A stretch of DNA of 48,969 bases from Desulfobacterium sp. (GCA_016342325.1 JAEINR010000047.1:1-48969); one strand, 5' to 3'. Shown: positions 36,712 through 46,237, counted from the stretch's first letter. The notes: a model not told the origin generated them from the sequence alone. Translations and numbers: made by a program.

Positions 36712-36752
36712 ATATTGAACACCAATATTACAGAAAAAAAATTGATTGGCAA
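36712..36752 (-). promoter_or_regulatory. Promoter with dyad operator for the metal importer operon
   Basis: On the minus strand TTGCCA (36752-36747) is followed after 16 nt by TAATAT (36730-36725). The dyad ATATTG-N5-CAATAT (36712-36728) overlaps the -10 box, the classic place for a repressor. The fused DtxR-like domain is the obvious candidate to bind it. Confidence 0.55.
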
Positions 36753-36828
36753 GACACTTGTCATAACGCTTCACGCCCCAAAGGAAAAGCTGTAAAGCGA
36801 CCCCATGTCAAAATTAAAAATTTGCCCC

Positions 36829-37050
36829 CTATTCCAGCCTATCCCTGAACATTCCCCTTGGGAAGAACCATTGCCGCCGGATTCCCCCGAGGCTCTGGAA
36901 AACTGAAATTCCCACCAGGCCCGGTACGGATACAACATTGGATGCCCTCGGGACATAGACCATCCTTTCCTGAGAGGCACGTAGTGAAGCAAAGCGCTCA
37001 ACATGCACGGATAATATATCTGGCCAAATTACCAAGACCTATTTTATCAT
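36829..37050 (-). pseudogene. Transposase relic, IS91/IS801-like
   Basis: One frame reads DDKIGLGNLARYIIRAC (37050-37002) up to a stop, and a second frame continues with SQERMVYVP. Together these resemble the conserved block LARYIIRASFSQERM(T/V)Y of transposases annotated as IS91/IS801-like. The rest to 36829 is not recognisable. The element is shifted in frame and lacks both ends, so it is inactive. It lies next to the 3' end of the intact fdhA. The family call rests on memory of the motif. Confidence 0.55.
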
Positions 37051-37059
37051 CGGAATAGA

Positions 37060-37087
37060 CCCCGGACCGCGCAACGGCGATCCGGGG
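37060..37087 (-). terminator. Terminator hairpin of the hdr-fdh operon
   Basis: CCCCGGA (37060-37066) pairs with TCCGGGG (37081-37087), with additional CGC/GCG pairing inside. It lies 15 bp after the fdhA stop. An almost identical hairpin occurs in the fdhA remnant at 29116-29143. Confidence 0.6.
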
Positions 37088-37102
37088 CGATTTTGAGGGC
37101 AA

Positions 37103-39151
37103 TCAGGCGATCAGTTTCTCAATTCTAACCGCACCGACCTTGAATTCAGGGATCTTGGCGATGGGATCAAATGCCGTTGAACTGGTCAACGTATTGGTGG
37201 GATTCTCGCCAAAATGGATGGGCAGGAAGAGATTCTTGGGGGGCACGGAATCGGTGAGCCGTGCCGGGGCCTCGATCTCTCCCCTGGGGGAGGTCAAAAG
37301 AACCATGTCGCCTGGGGCGATGTTGAGCTTTTCCGCATCTGCGGGATTGATATCCACATACCCGGTCTTCTGCTCGGTATCCAGGCTGTTGGAGACCCGT
37401 GTCATGGTGCCGGTGTGGAAGTGGGCAAACATCCTGCCCGTGGTCATCATCATGGGGTACTCGGCAGAGGCGGCCTCGGCCGGTTCCTTGAACTCGATGG
37501 CGTGGAACCGGCCCTTGCCCCTTGTAAAGGTCTCCTTGTGGAGATAGGGGGTGCCGGGATGATCCGTGGACAAGCAGGGCCACTGGAGCCCGTCGATGCC
37601 GATCCGGTCATAGGTCATTCCCTGGTAGCTCTTGGTCAGGGACGCCATCTCGTTGAAGATCTCTTCCGGGGAGCCGTAGGACATGTCATGGCCCAGGGCC
37701 GTGGCAAACCGTGAGATGATCTGCCAGTCCGGAAGGGCGTTGCCCACCGGCTCCACCGCCTTTTGGGTGAGCATGCAGCGCCGTTCCGTGTTAGTAAAAG
37801 TCCCTTGTCTTTCTCCCAGGGCGGCCGAGGCAAACACAACATCAGCCACCTGGGCGCTCTCGGTGAGGAAGATATCCTCCACGACAAGGAAATCCAGCTT
37901 TTTCAAGACCTGATCCAGGTGGTTCTTGTCCGGATCACTGAGCTTGGGATTCTCGCCAATGATGTAGAGGCCTTTGATTTTGCCCTCGTCAATGGCCGAG
38001 ATCATGTCGGTGATGGTCATGCCCGGGGTGTCGGAGAGCGCGTCGCAGCCCCACGCCTTGGCAAACTTCTCCCGCACCTCTGGATCTGCAACGGGCTGGT
38101 ACCCGGTGAACACGTTGGGCAACCCGCCCATGTCACAGGCGCCCTGGACATTGTTCTGGCCCCGGAGGGGATTGACCCCGCCGCCGGGAATGCCCAGGTT
38201 GCCGCAGAGCATGGCAAGGTTACAGCAGGACTTAACGTTGTCCACACCCGTGGTGTGCTGGGTGATGCCCATGGCGTAGAGCAGGGCGCCGGGGGCGTTG
38301 GTGGCATAGAGCTCGGCCATCTGTTCAATGTCCCGGGCGGCAATGCCGGTGATGGCCGCCACCCGCTCGGGGGTGTAGGACGCAACCGTCTCTTTAAGCG
38401 CTTCAAACTCCTCGCACCGCTGTTCCACATAATCTGCGGCGTGCCAGTTGTTCTTGATGATCACCTGCATCATGCCGTTGAGCAAGGCCACATCGGTTCC
38501 CAGGCGCTGGTGCACCGATAGATCGGCAAACTTGGTAAGCTGGATATTCCGGGGATCGGCAACGATGAGCCTGGCCCCGTTCTCCTTGGCCCTGATGATC
38601 CGGGTGGCGATCAGGGGATGGCATGCGGTGGTGTTGGACCCGATGACAAAGATCACCTTGGAGTCGGTTTCAAACTCGGCAATGGAGTTTGTCATGGCCC
38701 CACTTCCAAATGCAGCGGCAAGACCTGCCACTGTAGAGGAATGTCACAGCCGGGCGCAGTGATCCACGTTGTTGGTCCGGATGGCGGCCCGGGCCAGCTT
38801 CTGGGCAAGGTAGTTCTCCTCGTTGGTCACCTTGGCCGACACCAGGACACCGATGGAATCGGGACCGTGGTCCGCCTTGATCCGGTTGAAATTCTTTGCG
38901 GCATGGTTGACGGCCTCGTCCCAGGTCGCCTTTTGAAACCGTCCGGCCTCCTTGACAAGGGGTCCCTTGAGTCGCATGAAGCTGTTGATATATTCATGGA
39001 GGTTCCACCCCTTGATACAGAGCTTTCCCTGGTTCACAGGATGGGACTTCAGCGGCAGGGTGGCGTTGATCTTTCCATCGATCACCTCGAAAAGAACGCC
39101 GCACCCTGTGCCACAGTACGAGCAGACCGATGGTACAAACTTGCAGTTCAT
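37103..39151 (-). CDS. fdhA: Formate dehydrogenase catalytic subunit, selenocysteine-containing (UGA at 38746-38744)
   Basis: 682 aa when UGA codon 136 is read as Sec. It oxidises formate, or reduces CO2, at a W- or Mo-bis-MGD centre. The N-terminal [4Fe-4S] ligands are C10, C13, C17 and C45 (VCSYCGTGCG, GKLCIKG). The active-site block reads VDHCARL-U-HSSTVAGL, matching the E. coli FdhH Sec region, and the His after Sec is conserved. Cofactor blocks (VIGSNTTACHPL, GGGVNPLRGQNNVQGACDMG) and the C-terminal cofactor-binding domain (TTGRMFAHFHTGTMTR) follow. It is a short, cytoplasmic type without a Tat signal. AGGAG precedes the ATG at 39151. Last gene of the hdr operon. Confidence 0.95.
38715..38731 (-). 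promoter_or_regulatory. SECIS-like hairpin in fdhA
   Basis: On the mRNA strand GUGGCA-GGUCU-UGCCGC forms a 6-bp stem with apical GGUCU, the same loop bases as the E. coli fdhF SECIS. It starts 12 nt after the UGA. Confidence 0.75.
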
Positions 39152-39170
39152 TGTTCGTCTCCTAATTGAC

Positions 39171-39983
39171 TTACACGTCCATTGGCTTTGGTTCCAATGT
39201 GACCTTGTCTCCGATGATGGTGAAGGGAGATTTCTCGATCCCCTCTCCCGGAGCGTAACCAAACACGTCCCCGACGATCTGGTTCATCTGGCGATAGAGA
39301 AACCGCAACGGAATCTCAGCCGGACAGGCATCCTCGCACAATCCGCAGTCCACGCACCGGCCCGCCATGTGGGTGGCCCGGATCAGGTGGAAAATCGGCA
39401 CCTCAGGCGGAAGGGACCCCGGCTCGACAAGATCGGGGTTCTCAAGGCTGCATTCCGGGCAAAAGCAGACCGGGCAGACGTTCCTGCACCCATAGCACTT
39501 GATGCACTTGTTGAACTCGTACATCCAGTGGGAGAATCGTTCGGGGTTGTCAAATTCCGCCATGAATGCTTCGGGTTCGGCATTGAAATCGATGCCGTTC
39601 TCTTTCTTGAATTCGCCTGTTTTTTTCGGTTCAAGGTAGGAGCAGTCCCCGTGTTTCCGGGTCTTGGACGGGCAACAATTAACGCCCAGGGTCTCGATAT
39701 TCTCGGGGTTGAGCTGGTTCCAGGTGTAGAGGATGTTCAACGCCCGCTGGTTACAGTCCCTGGCAATGATGCCGATCTTGAGGTCCGGCTTTTTTTCGAC
39801 AAGGTGGGTGGCCACCTTTTCCAGGCTGTAGCGGTGTTGGCTCACCTTAAGGTTTTCAAGCTCCTCCAGGTTATCCAGGGTGTAACCGTGGGGAATCAAG
39901 TGACCGTAAAGCTCCTTGTAACCGAGGAAGATATCGACCCTGCCCTGCTTGAGCAGCTGTTCAACCTGCCTTGTGATATCCAT
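39171..39983 (-). CDS. FdhB/FrhB-like iron-sulfur protein linking formate dehydrogenase to HdrA-MvhD
   Basis: 270 aa, cytoplasmic. The N-terminal half resembles the FrhB/FdhB core (GIIARDCNQRALNILYTW, VNCCPSKTRKHGDCS). The C-terminal half carries two ferredoxin-type clusters: CIKCYGCRNVCPVCFC with CPEC, and CVDCGLCEDACP. It sits between mvhD and fdhA and overlaps mvhD by 23 bp. It probably passes electrons between the formate site and the Hdr module. Canonical FdhB is longer and binds FAD; the flavin site is not obvious here. GGAGGAACC precedes the ATG. Confidence 0.85.
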   Translation of the reverse strand: MDITRQVEQLLKQGRVDIFLGYKELYGHLIPHGYTLDNLEELENLKVSQHRYSLEKVATHLVEKKPDLKIGIIARDCNQRALNILYTWNQLNPENIETLGVNCCPSKTRKHGDCSYLEPKKTGEFKKENGIDFNAEPEAFMAEFDNPERFSHWMYEFNKCIKCYGCRNVCPVCFCPECSLENPDLVEPGSLPPEVPIFHLIRATHMAGRCVDCGLCEDACPAEIPLRFLYRQMNQIVGDVFGYAPGEGIEKSPFTIIGDKVTLEPKPMDV

Positions 39984-40425
39984 GGTTCCTCCTTTCCCTT
40001 TCCTGGTCCTGCATGACAGCCATGGGGTTTGGTCCCAGGGTCCTTATCTTTTCCGTAAAATCCGTTACCACCCTGGCAAACTTCTGGGCCTCGGCCGAAG
40101 AGATCCACTCCAGGTGAAGCCGTCCCTCGAGTCCCATGAATTTGAGCATTTCCTGAACAAAGGTGATTCTTTTGATGGTCATGTTATTACCGTACAGGTA
40201 ATGGCAGTCGCCGATGTGTCAACCGCCCACCAGCACGCCGTCGGCCTTGCTCTGGAACGCCCTTAAAATATGATGGGGACTGACGCTTGCCGAACACATG
40301 ACCCGGATGATCCGTGTGTTGGACGGATACTGCATGCGACTGACACCGGCCAGGTCGGCGGCGCCATAGGTGCACCAATTGCACATAAACGCAACGATTT
40401 TGGGTTCAAATACTTCCTCTTTCAC
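39961..40425 (-). CDS. mvhD: MvhD-type [2Fe-2S] adaptor, selenocysteine-containing (UGA at 40221-40219)
   Basis: 154 aa with UGA codon 69 as Sec. MvhD bridges hydrogenase or formate dehydrogenase to HdrA. The family opening is [20 protein letters not shown], with C15 and C18 as cluster ligands. The conserved block GCHxGDCHY reads [14 protein letters not shown], so Sec replaces the first Cys, which argues against a frameshift or true stop. The continuing frame after UGA ([33 protein letters not shown]) is typical MvhD. The GTG at 40425 with AAAGGAG at 8 nt is the best start; a GTG at 40434 lies too close to the ribosome site. Confidence 0.92.
40186..40202 (-). promoter_or_regulatory. SECIS-like hairpin in mvhD
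   Basis: AUUACC-UGUAC-GGUAAU: a 6-bp perfect stem with a 5-nt loop, starting 16 nt after the UGA. The loop differs from the GGU-type loops of hdrA and fdhA. Confidence 0.6.
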
Positions 40426-40494
40426 CAGATACACTCCTTTAACAGTCCCGGAAACAGGACAACACCTGTTTCCAGGGGTCTGACGGTTGGTCGA

Positions 40495-43400
40495 TTATAC
40501 TGTCATGGCACTCTTGATCTGCGCATACAGCTGCTCATTGTTAAATCCCATCAAGGACGGCGCTTCCGAAGGACAGGTGGCAGCACAAGCGCCGCACCCC
40601 TTGCACAGGGCGTCGTTAACCACGGCCACATGCTTTTCAGGATCAATGGTGATGGCGTTGTAGGAGCAGACCGCCACACAGCCGCCACAGCCGCCACAGC
40701 GTTCCCTATTAATCTCAGCCACAATGCCGCCCACGTTGATGCTGTCCCGGGAAAGCACGGTCAGGGCCCTTGCGGCCGCAGCCCTTGCCTGGGAGATACT
40801 CTCGTCCACGGGCTTGGGATAGTGGGCCATGCCGCAGAGGAACACGCCGTCCGTGGCAAAATCCACGGGCCTCAATTTCTGGTGGGCCTCCAGGAACCAG
40901 CCATCATTGTCCGACGTCACCTTAAATGCCTGGCCGAGCCGGGTGTTATCCCAGGCATCGATGCGGGCGGCAAGGCAGAGGATATCGGCATCCACGGCCA
41001 AGGGCCGGCCAAGGACATGGTCGGTGAACGTCACGGTGACATGGTCTTCCCCAGGGGTCACCACGGGCGTGTTGTCCACATCATACTGGAAGAAGAGGAT
41101 GCCGAGCTCACGGGCCTCCCGGTAGAGAAACTCCCGCTGGCCATAGGTCCTGATATCCCGATAGAGCACATAGACCCCGGTTTCGGGATTCTTTCGCTTT
41201 AGGGTGATGGCGCTCCGGATGGCGTGGGTGCAGCAAACCTTGGAGCAGTAGGGATGCGCCGGGTTCCTGGATCCCACGCACTGGATAAAGACCACGTTTT
41301 CGGCCCTGTCCACCACGGCTGCATTCTCTGCAAACCGAGCATCCAGGTCGAGGAGGGTCATGACAGCGTCGTGCTCTCCATAGCAGTACGCCTCCGGCCT
41401 GGACTCTTTGGCTCCCGTGGCCAGCAAAGCCACGCCATGGTCCACGATCCGTGTGTCATCGCCAGTGGCAACGGTGGTCTTGAAATTCCCCACAAACCCC
41501 TCAACCCCTTGAACGGTGGACCCGAGGAGCACGTGGACCCGTTCATCCGCCTCAACCTCGGAGATGATCTTCCTGACAAAGACGGCCACGGCCTCGTTCT
41601 TGGCAGTCTTGTGGAGCAACCTGCCGTTGCCCCCCAGGGTCTGGTTCTGTTCCACCAACGTCACGGGGTAGCCCTGGCGGGAAAGTGCAAGGGCCGCTGT
41701 CATGCCGGTGATACCACCGCCCACAACCAGGGCCGCCGGACTCACCGGCAGCTGGCTTTCGAACAAGGGAGCCAGGTGAAGGGCCTTGGCAATGGCCATG
41801 CGCACCAGATCCTTGGCCTTGGCTGTGGCCCGTTCAGGCGCGTTTGAATGGACCCAGGAGTCCTGGTTTCTGATGTTGGCCATCTCAACCAGGTATTTGT
41901 TGAGCCCGGCATCAATAAGGGTCTCCCTGAAAAGGTCCTCGTGGGTCTTGGGGGTACAGGCGGCAATGACGATCCGGTTGAGTTTCTTCTCCCTGATCAC
42001 CTCCACCATCTTGTCCTGGGTGTCCTGGGAGCAGGTAAAAAGGTTCTCCTCCACATAGACCACGCCGGAAAGATGCCTTGCATACTCGGCCACGGCAGGA
42101 ACATCCACAATACCGCCGATGTTGGTGCCGCAGTTACAGACAAACACACCGATCCTGGGAGATTCCCCGGCCACATCCCGCTGCTTGGGAATGGTGATGG
42201 CCTGGGTTTTAGAATGTCTGGCAAGGGCAAGGTTCTCGGTGGCGGCAGAGGCTGCCGCGCTTGCCTCCATCACGGATTGGGGAATATCCTTGGGGCCGGT
42301 AAAGACACCGCAGGCATAGACCCCGGGCATGGAGGTTGAAACGGGATTAAAGCTGTCGGTCTTGATAAAGTTGGACCGGTCAAGCTCGATCCCCATTGTG
42401 GTTGCAAGCTCAAAGCTGTCGGCGCTGATTTCAAGGCCCGTGGAAAGGACCACCATGTCAAAGTGTTCCGTCACCATGACACCCAGCTCATCCACGTAGC
42501 CCACCACAAGATCCCCCTTATCCCGGTCCGGATACACGGAATGGACCCTGGACCGGACAAACCGCACACCGTTCTCCTTTGCGTTCTCAAGATAACGGTC
42601 AAAGTCCTTCCCCTGGGTTCTCATGTCCATATAAAAGACGGCGCAATCCAGGGGCACCTTGCTGTGGTCCTTGGCCATCACCGATTGCTTGACAGCGTAC
42701 ATGCAGCAGACCGACGAACAATAGCCGTTGTTGCAGCGGTTCTCATCCCTGGAGCCCACACACTGGAGCCAGGCGATCTTCTTCGGCTCCTTCTTGTGCT
42801 TCTTGTCCGAGGGCAGAACCAGGTGGCCGCCCTGGGGCCCGGTTGCCGAGAGCACCCGCTCAAACCCCATGGCGGTGACGATGTCAGGGTGCTTGCCAAA
42901 CGAGAGGTAATCCAGCTTTGACGGATCAAAGGATTTAAAGCCTGTGGAAAGGACCACAGACCCCACGTTGAGCGTAATCTCCTTCTCCTGATCCAGGTAG
43001 TTGATGGCATGGGAGGGGCACACTGTTTCACAGGTGCCGCACCGTCCCTTTGTGAGATAAAGGCAATTATCCGGATCAATGGCGTACTTCAAGGGAACGG
43101 CCTGGGAGTACGGCACATAGATGGCCTTTCGCTTTCCAAGTTCCTCGTTGTATTCGTCATCCACCCGTTTGGGGCATTTTTCAGCACAGAGCCCGCAGGC
43201 GATGCACTTGTCCGTATCAACATACCTCGGACGCTGGACCAGGCTAGCGGTGATGTCACCTTCCTGGCCCGAAATCCCCGTGACTTCAGTTAATGTAAGC
43301 AGTTCAATATTGATGTGCCGGCCGACCTCGACCAGTTTTGGTGAAATAATTCACATGGCACAGTCATTGGTGGGAAACGTCTTGTCCAGCTGGGCCATCT

Positions 43401-43548
43401 TTCCGCCAATGGCCGGTGACTTCTCCACCAGATAGACATAAAATCCTGAATTGGCGATGTCCAGGGCAGACTGCATTCCTGCAACGCCGCCTCCCACAAC
43501 CATCACCGACCCCTGGGGTTCGGCTGGGGTTAGATCATTTTTCTCCAT
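40495..43548 (-). CDS. hdrA: HdrA-like flavin/Fe-S subunit, selenocysteine-containing (UGA at 43353-43351), long form
   Basis: 1017 aa with Sec at 66. HdrA carries the bifurcating FAD of heterodisulfide-reductase complexes. The N-terminal dinucleotide site is VMVVGGGVAGMQSA, followed by KMAQLDKTFPTNDCAM-U-IISPK, where methanogen HdrA has Cys or Sec. Clusters follow: CIACGLCAEKCP (about 114) and CGTCETVCP (about 165). A second FAD-binding unit (LVVGGGITGMTAALALSRQG, about 604) makes the protein longer than the ~650-aa HdrA. The C-terminus has two ferredoxin motifs, CGGCGGCVAVC and CKGCGACAATCP. GGAG lies 7 nt before the ATG. HdrB and HdrC are not in the window. Confidence 0.94.
43318..43335 (-). 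promoter_or_regulatory. SECIS-like hairpin in hdrA
   Basis: CUGGUCG-AGGU-CGGCCGG: a 7-bp stem (two U-G pairs) with apical AGGU, starting 15 nt after the UGA; similar in position and loop to the fdhA element. Confidence 0.7.
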
Positions 43549-43567
43549 AAAACAACTCCATGCACGT

Positions 43568-43939
43568 TTATTGATCGCTGTTTAACAACTCTTCCACTGC
43601 CTTGATCAGCTCATGGTCGGCAAAGGGCTTTGACAGATAGTCATTGGCCCCAAGCTTCATGGCCTTGACCGTGTTTGCGATGGTCGAATACCCGGTAATC
43701 ACAATCACATAAAGGTCAGGCTTCTCTTTTTTCACCCGCCCAAGGATCTCCATGCCGTCCATGTCTTTGAGTTTCATATCCAAAAGAAGCATGTCATAGG
43801 GATGATTCATCACAAGTTCGAGCCCTTCCACGCCCGACAGGCAATGATCGCAGAGGAATTCCTGTTCGTTTAAAACCATTTTACAGGCTTTGCAAATCAC
43901 ATCTTCATCATCTATTATCAGAATTTTTCGTTGAGCCAT
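43568..43939 (-). CDS. Stand-alone response regulator receiver protein
   Basis: 123 aa, receiver domain only. The acidic pocket is IIDDED, the phosphoacceptor Asp lies in MLLLDMKLKDMDG, the Thr in VIVITGYS and the Lys in LSKPFADHE. There is no output domain, so it acts through phosphotransfer or protein contact. It lies between the histidine kinase gene (13 bp upstream) and hdrA (19 bp downstream) in the same operon. Confidence 0.93.
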   Translation of the reverse strand: MAQRKILIIDDEDVICKACKMVLNEQEFLCDHCLSGVEGLELVMNHPYDMLLLDMKLKDMDGMEILGRVKKEKPDLYVIVITGYSTIANTVKAMKLGANDYLSKPFADHELIKAVEELLNSDQ

Positions 43940-43952
43940 TCCATTGCCTTTT

Positions 43953-45191
43953 TCATATAAGATCGTTGTTCTCCTCCAAAACAGGCAGCGTCAGCCTGAT
44001 CAAGGTACCGATTCCCAATTCACTCGAAATATTAATCCTGCCCTGGTGATTTCTGATGATTCCGTAGCTGACGGCAAGCCCCAGCCCTGTTCCGTTGGCC
44101 CGGGTGGTGTAAAACGGCTCAAAAATCTTCTTTAAATTATCATTATGAATGCCGCATCCGTTGTCTTCGACCTCCACGACAACGCATTTGCCATCCTCGC
44201 TCATTCCGGAGCGTATGGTGATCAGACCCTTTTCACCGATGGCGTGGACCGCATTGAACAACAGGTTGACCAGCACCTGCTCCAGCTGATCGTCATCCAG
44301 AAAAAAACTTCTGATGTCATAATCAAGATCGCGCACCGCCTTAATTCTTCTGATGAACAACTCGTTATCCATCAGGGCAAAGGATTTTTCGATCACTTTG
44401 TTGATGTTTGCCAGGATCTTCTGGGGCTTTTTCTCCCTGGAAAAATCAAGTAGCCCCTGGATGATCTTCTTGCACCGCTGGGTCTCCTGCATGATGACCT
44501 CAAGCCCCTCCTTGCAGGGCCCGGGTGCTGCTTTTTTAGACAGGTTAGAGCTGTAAAGAAGAATGCCCGTCAAGGGATTGTTGATCTCATGGGCAATGCC
44601 TGCGGCCATCCGTCCCAGGGAGGACATGCGGTCCACCTTAGTGGCAAGCCGGTTGTACTGGATGATGTGGGACTTTATGGCCTCATCGTGGTTGATGGCG
44701 CAGGAGGTCTGCTCGGCAATGGCCCTGATGAAATCGATCTCATCCTCGGAGAATTCCCGCCGGGCCGTAAAATAGATCCGGGTAAATCCAAACACCTGGC
44801 CCTGATCCTGACCATGGATCCTAAGGGGAACATCCACCATCATGCGAATTCCCTCGTCCCAGACCTCTTGGGGATACCTTACCCTTGGCGCCTTAAATAT
44901 GTCATCAATGATGTGAATCGCATCATCGGTATCAGGCCAATGCAACAGCTCCTTTCCGGCCAGGGGCTCAAGGGACAAATGGGGCTCTGACATGCCGTAG
45001 GCAGAGCGTACCCTGAAATGACCCAGTTCCTTATCCATGACGCAGAGAACCCCGCCATTTGCATCGGTCCCCTGGACGATCCGGGAGACCACCAGCTCAA
45101 GTACTTCATTGATGTCGCTCTTGGAGTGAACAACCTTACTCACCTCCCTGAAGAGCTGATAAAACGTCTTGTATTTTTTTAAAGCGGTCAT
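43953..45191 (-). CDS. Cytoplasmic GAF-domain sensor histidine kinase
   Basis: 412 aa with no TM segment. A GAF domain occupies about 15-165 (VSRIVQGTDANGGVLCVMD). The H-box is MAAGIAHEINNPLTGILLYS, the N-box LVNLLFNAVHAIG, the G1 box VEDNGCGI, and the G2 box TRANGTGLGLAV, all intact; NtrB-like subgroup. GAGG lies 7 nt before the ATG. It is followed by the single-domain regulator and then by hdrA. The sensed signal is likely intracellular, for example redox or a metabolite; nothing in the sequence defines it. Confidence 0.93.
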   Translation of the reverse strand: MTALKKYKTFYQLFREVSKVVHSKSDINEVLELVVSRIVQGTDANGGVLCVMDKELGHFRVRSAYGMSEPHLSLEPLAGKELLHWPDTDDAIHIIDDIFKAPRVRYPQEVWDEGIRMMVDVPLRIHGQDQGQVFGFTRIYFTARREFSEDEIDFIRAIAEQTSCAINHDEAIKSHIIQYNRLATKVDRMSSLGRMAAGIAHEINNPLTGILLYSSNLSKKAAPGPCKEGLEVIMQETQRCKKIIQGLLDFSREKKPQKILANINKVIEKSFALMDNELFIRRIKAVRDLDYDIRSFFLDDDQLEQVLVNLLFNAVHAIGEKGLITIRSGMSEDGKCVVVEVEDNGCGIHNDNLKKIFEPFYTTRANGTGLGLAVSYGIIRNHQGRINISSELGIGTLIRLTLPVLEENNDLI

Positions 45192-45204
45192 TGACTTTCC
45201 TCAT

Positions 45205-45249
45205 GTTCCCTAACCTGGACAAGCCAGAGCCAAAAAAGTTTTCTGATTC
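45205..45249 (+). repeat. 45-bp dispersed intergenic repeat, copy 2
   Basis: Matches 9084-9128 at 40 of 45 positions by eye, same orientation in the window. It fills most of the 78-bp gap between the response regulator and histidine kinase genes, within the hdr-fdh transcription unit. Confidence 0.8.
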
Positions 45250-45269
45250 ACCTGACCCACCTGAAAAAA

Positions 45270-45959
45270 CTACCACACCTCACGTTCAAGGCGCTTGAAC
45301 ACGTACATGAGCTGCTTCTGGGTCAGTTCGCCGACATTCTCGTTGATCCAGGCAAGATCCCCCGAGGCAATAGCCGCCTTTGCCTCACCCGTCAGGGTAT
45401 ACTCCCACAGGGCATCCCCCCCTTTTTCCATGAGGCTGTTCCAGAATCTTTTATCCTCAGAGGTTCGGGTCAACACCTTGAACACCTCACGCCTCTGGAT
45501 CGATGTTACAGCCCCATCGGCTTGAAACCCCATCCCCATGGCACCGCTCTTGGCCAGGTTGGAGGCAAGAGCATCGTCGATGGCAGACTTTATCTGCTCT
45601 TCGGTAAAAGGCTTTGCTATGAAATCGCAGGCACCGAGCTTCATGGCATCCACGGCAAGGGCGCTGGTGGCATAGCCTGTCATGGCGATCACCCCGGTGC
45701 CGGGAGTGATATCCTTCACCTGCCTGATCACCTGCATGCCGTCGATGTCCGGCAGCCGCAGATCCGCCATCAGAAGATCGTATTCATACTGGCCCAGGGC
45801 ATCCAGGGCACCGTGGCCGGTGTCCCGGAGATCCACATCATACCCCTCTTCGTCCAGAACCATCTTCAATCCCCTGGCAACATTCAGGTCATCCTCCATG
45901 ATAAGGATGTGGGCCGGATGGATGGGTACAGCCGTGGTCATCTCTTTTAGTGCTCCCAT
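45270..45959 (-). CDS. Response regulator with an unrecognised helical output domain
   Basis: 229 aa. Receiver about 15-135: acidic pair in IMEDD, phosphoacceptor in LLMADLRLPDIDG, Thr in VIAMTGYAT, Lys in FIAKPFTEE. The last ~90 residues (RREVFKVLTRTSEDKRFWNS to LTQKQLMYVFKRLEREVW) form a charged helical domain without HTH or enzyme motifs. It may bind a protein partner. First gene of the operon behind the sigma54 promoter. AGGAG lies 6 nt before the ATG. Confidence 0.9.
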   Translation of the reverse strand: MGALKEMTTAVPIHPAHILIMEDDLNVARGLKMVLDEEGYDVDLRDTGHGALDALGQYEYDLLMADLRLPDIDGMQVIRQVKDITPGTGVIAMTGYATSALAVDAMKLGACDFIAKPFTEEQIKSAIDDALASNLAKSGAMGMGFQADGAVTSIQRREVFKVLTRTSEDKRFWNSLMEKGGDALWEYTLTGEAKAAIASGDLAWINENVGELTQKQLMYVFKRLEREVW

Positions 45960-46034
45960 GATAAACTCCTTTTTTCTATCTATGTCGTCGTTTCATCGTT
46001 TCAATCGTCGGATTTCTGTCCAAACCCTGCTTTT

Positions 46035-46050
46035 TGCAGAGATCGTGCCA
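46035..46050 (-). promoter_or_regulatory. Sigma54 promoter of the response regulator-hdr-fdh operon
   Basis: On the minus strand TGGCACG-ATCT-CTGCA: a perfect -24 box, GG and GC exactly 10 nt apart, one mismatch in the -12 box (C for the first T). The leader is about 60 nt. Confidence 0.8.
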
Positions 46051-46169
46051 TATTTTCAGACGAACAGACAAACAGAGTAGATTACAAGATTTACCGTTAA
46101 AAACGAGCAAGTTACCCCACACGTTTTTTTCCTAACCACGACCCGGGATCCAGACCGCACCATCACAAT

Positions 46170-46187
46170 CGCATAAACAAATATACG
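46170..46187. promoter_or_regulatory. Candidate activator binding site, CGCATA-N6-TATACG, proximal copy
   Basis: An imperfect dyad (one mismatched pair between the arms), about 120 bp upstream of the -24/-12 promoter, a normal distance for NtrC-type activators. The second copy is 68 bp further upstream. Confidence 0.6.
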
Positions 46188-46237
46188 GCCCAGCCCCTTA
46201 GATTCAAAGAAAGCCCCCACCCCAGGCGTGCTCAACC

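Noticed and set aside
38744-39262. A short separate ORF upstream of fdhA, and likewise 40219-40434 and 43351-43548 upstream of the rest of mvhD and hdrA
   Set aside because: These are the N-terminal parts of the selenoprotein genes, ended only by the Sec UGA; they are not independent genes or frameshifts.
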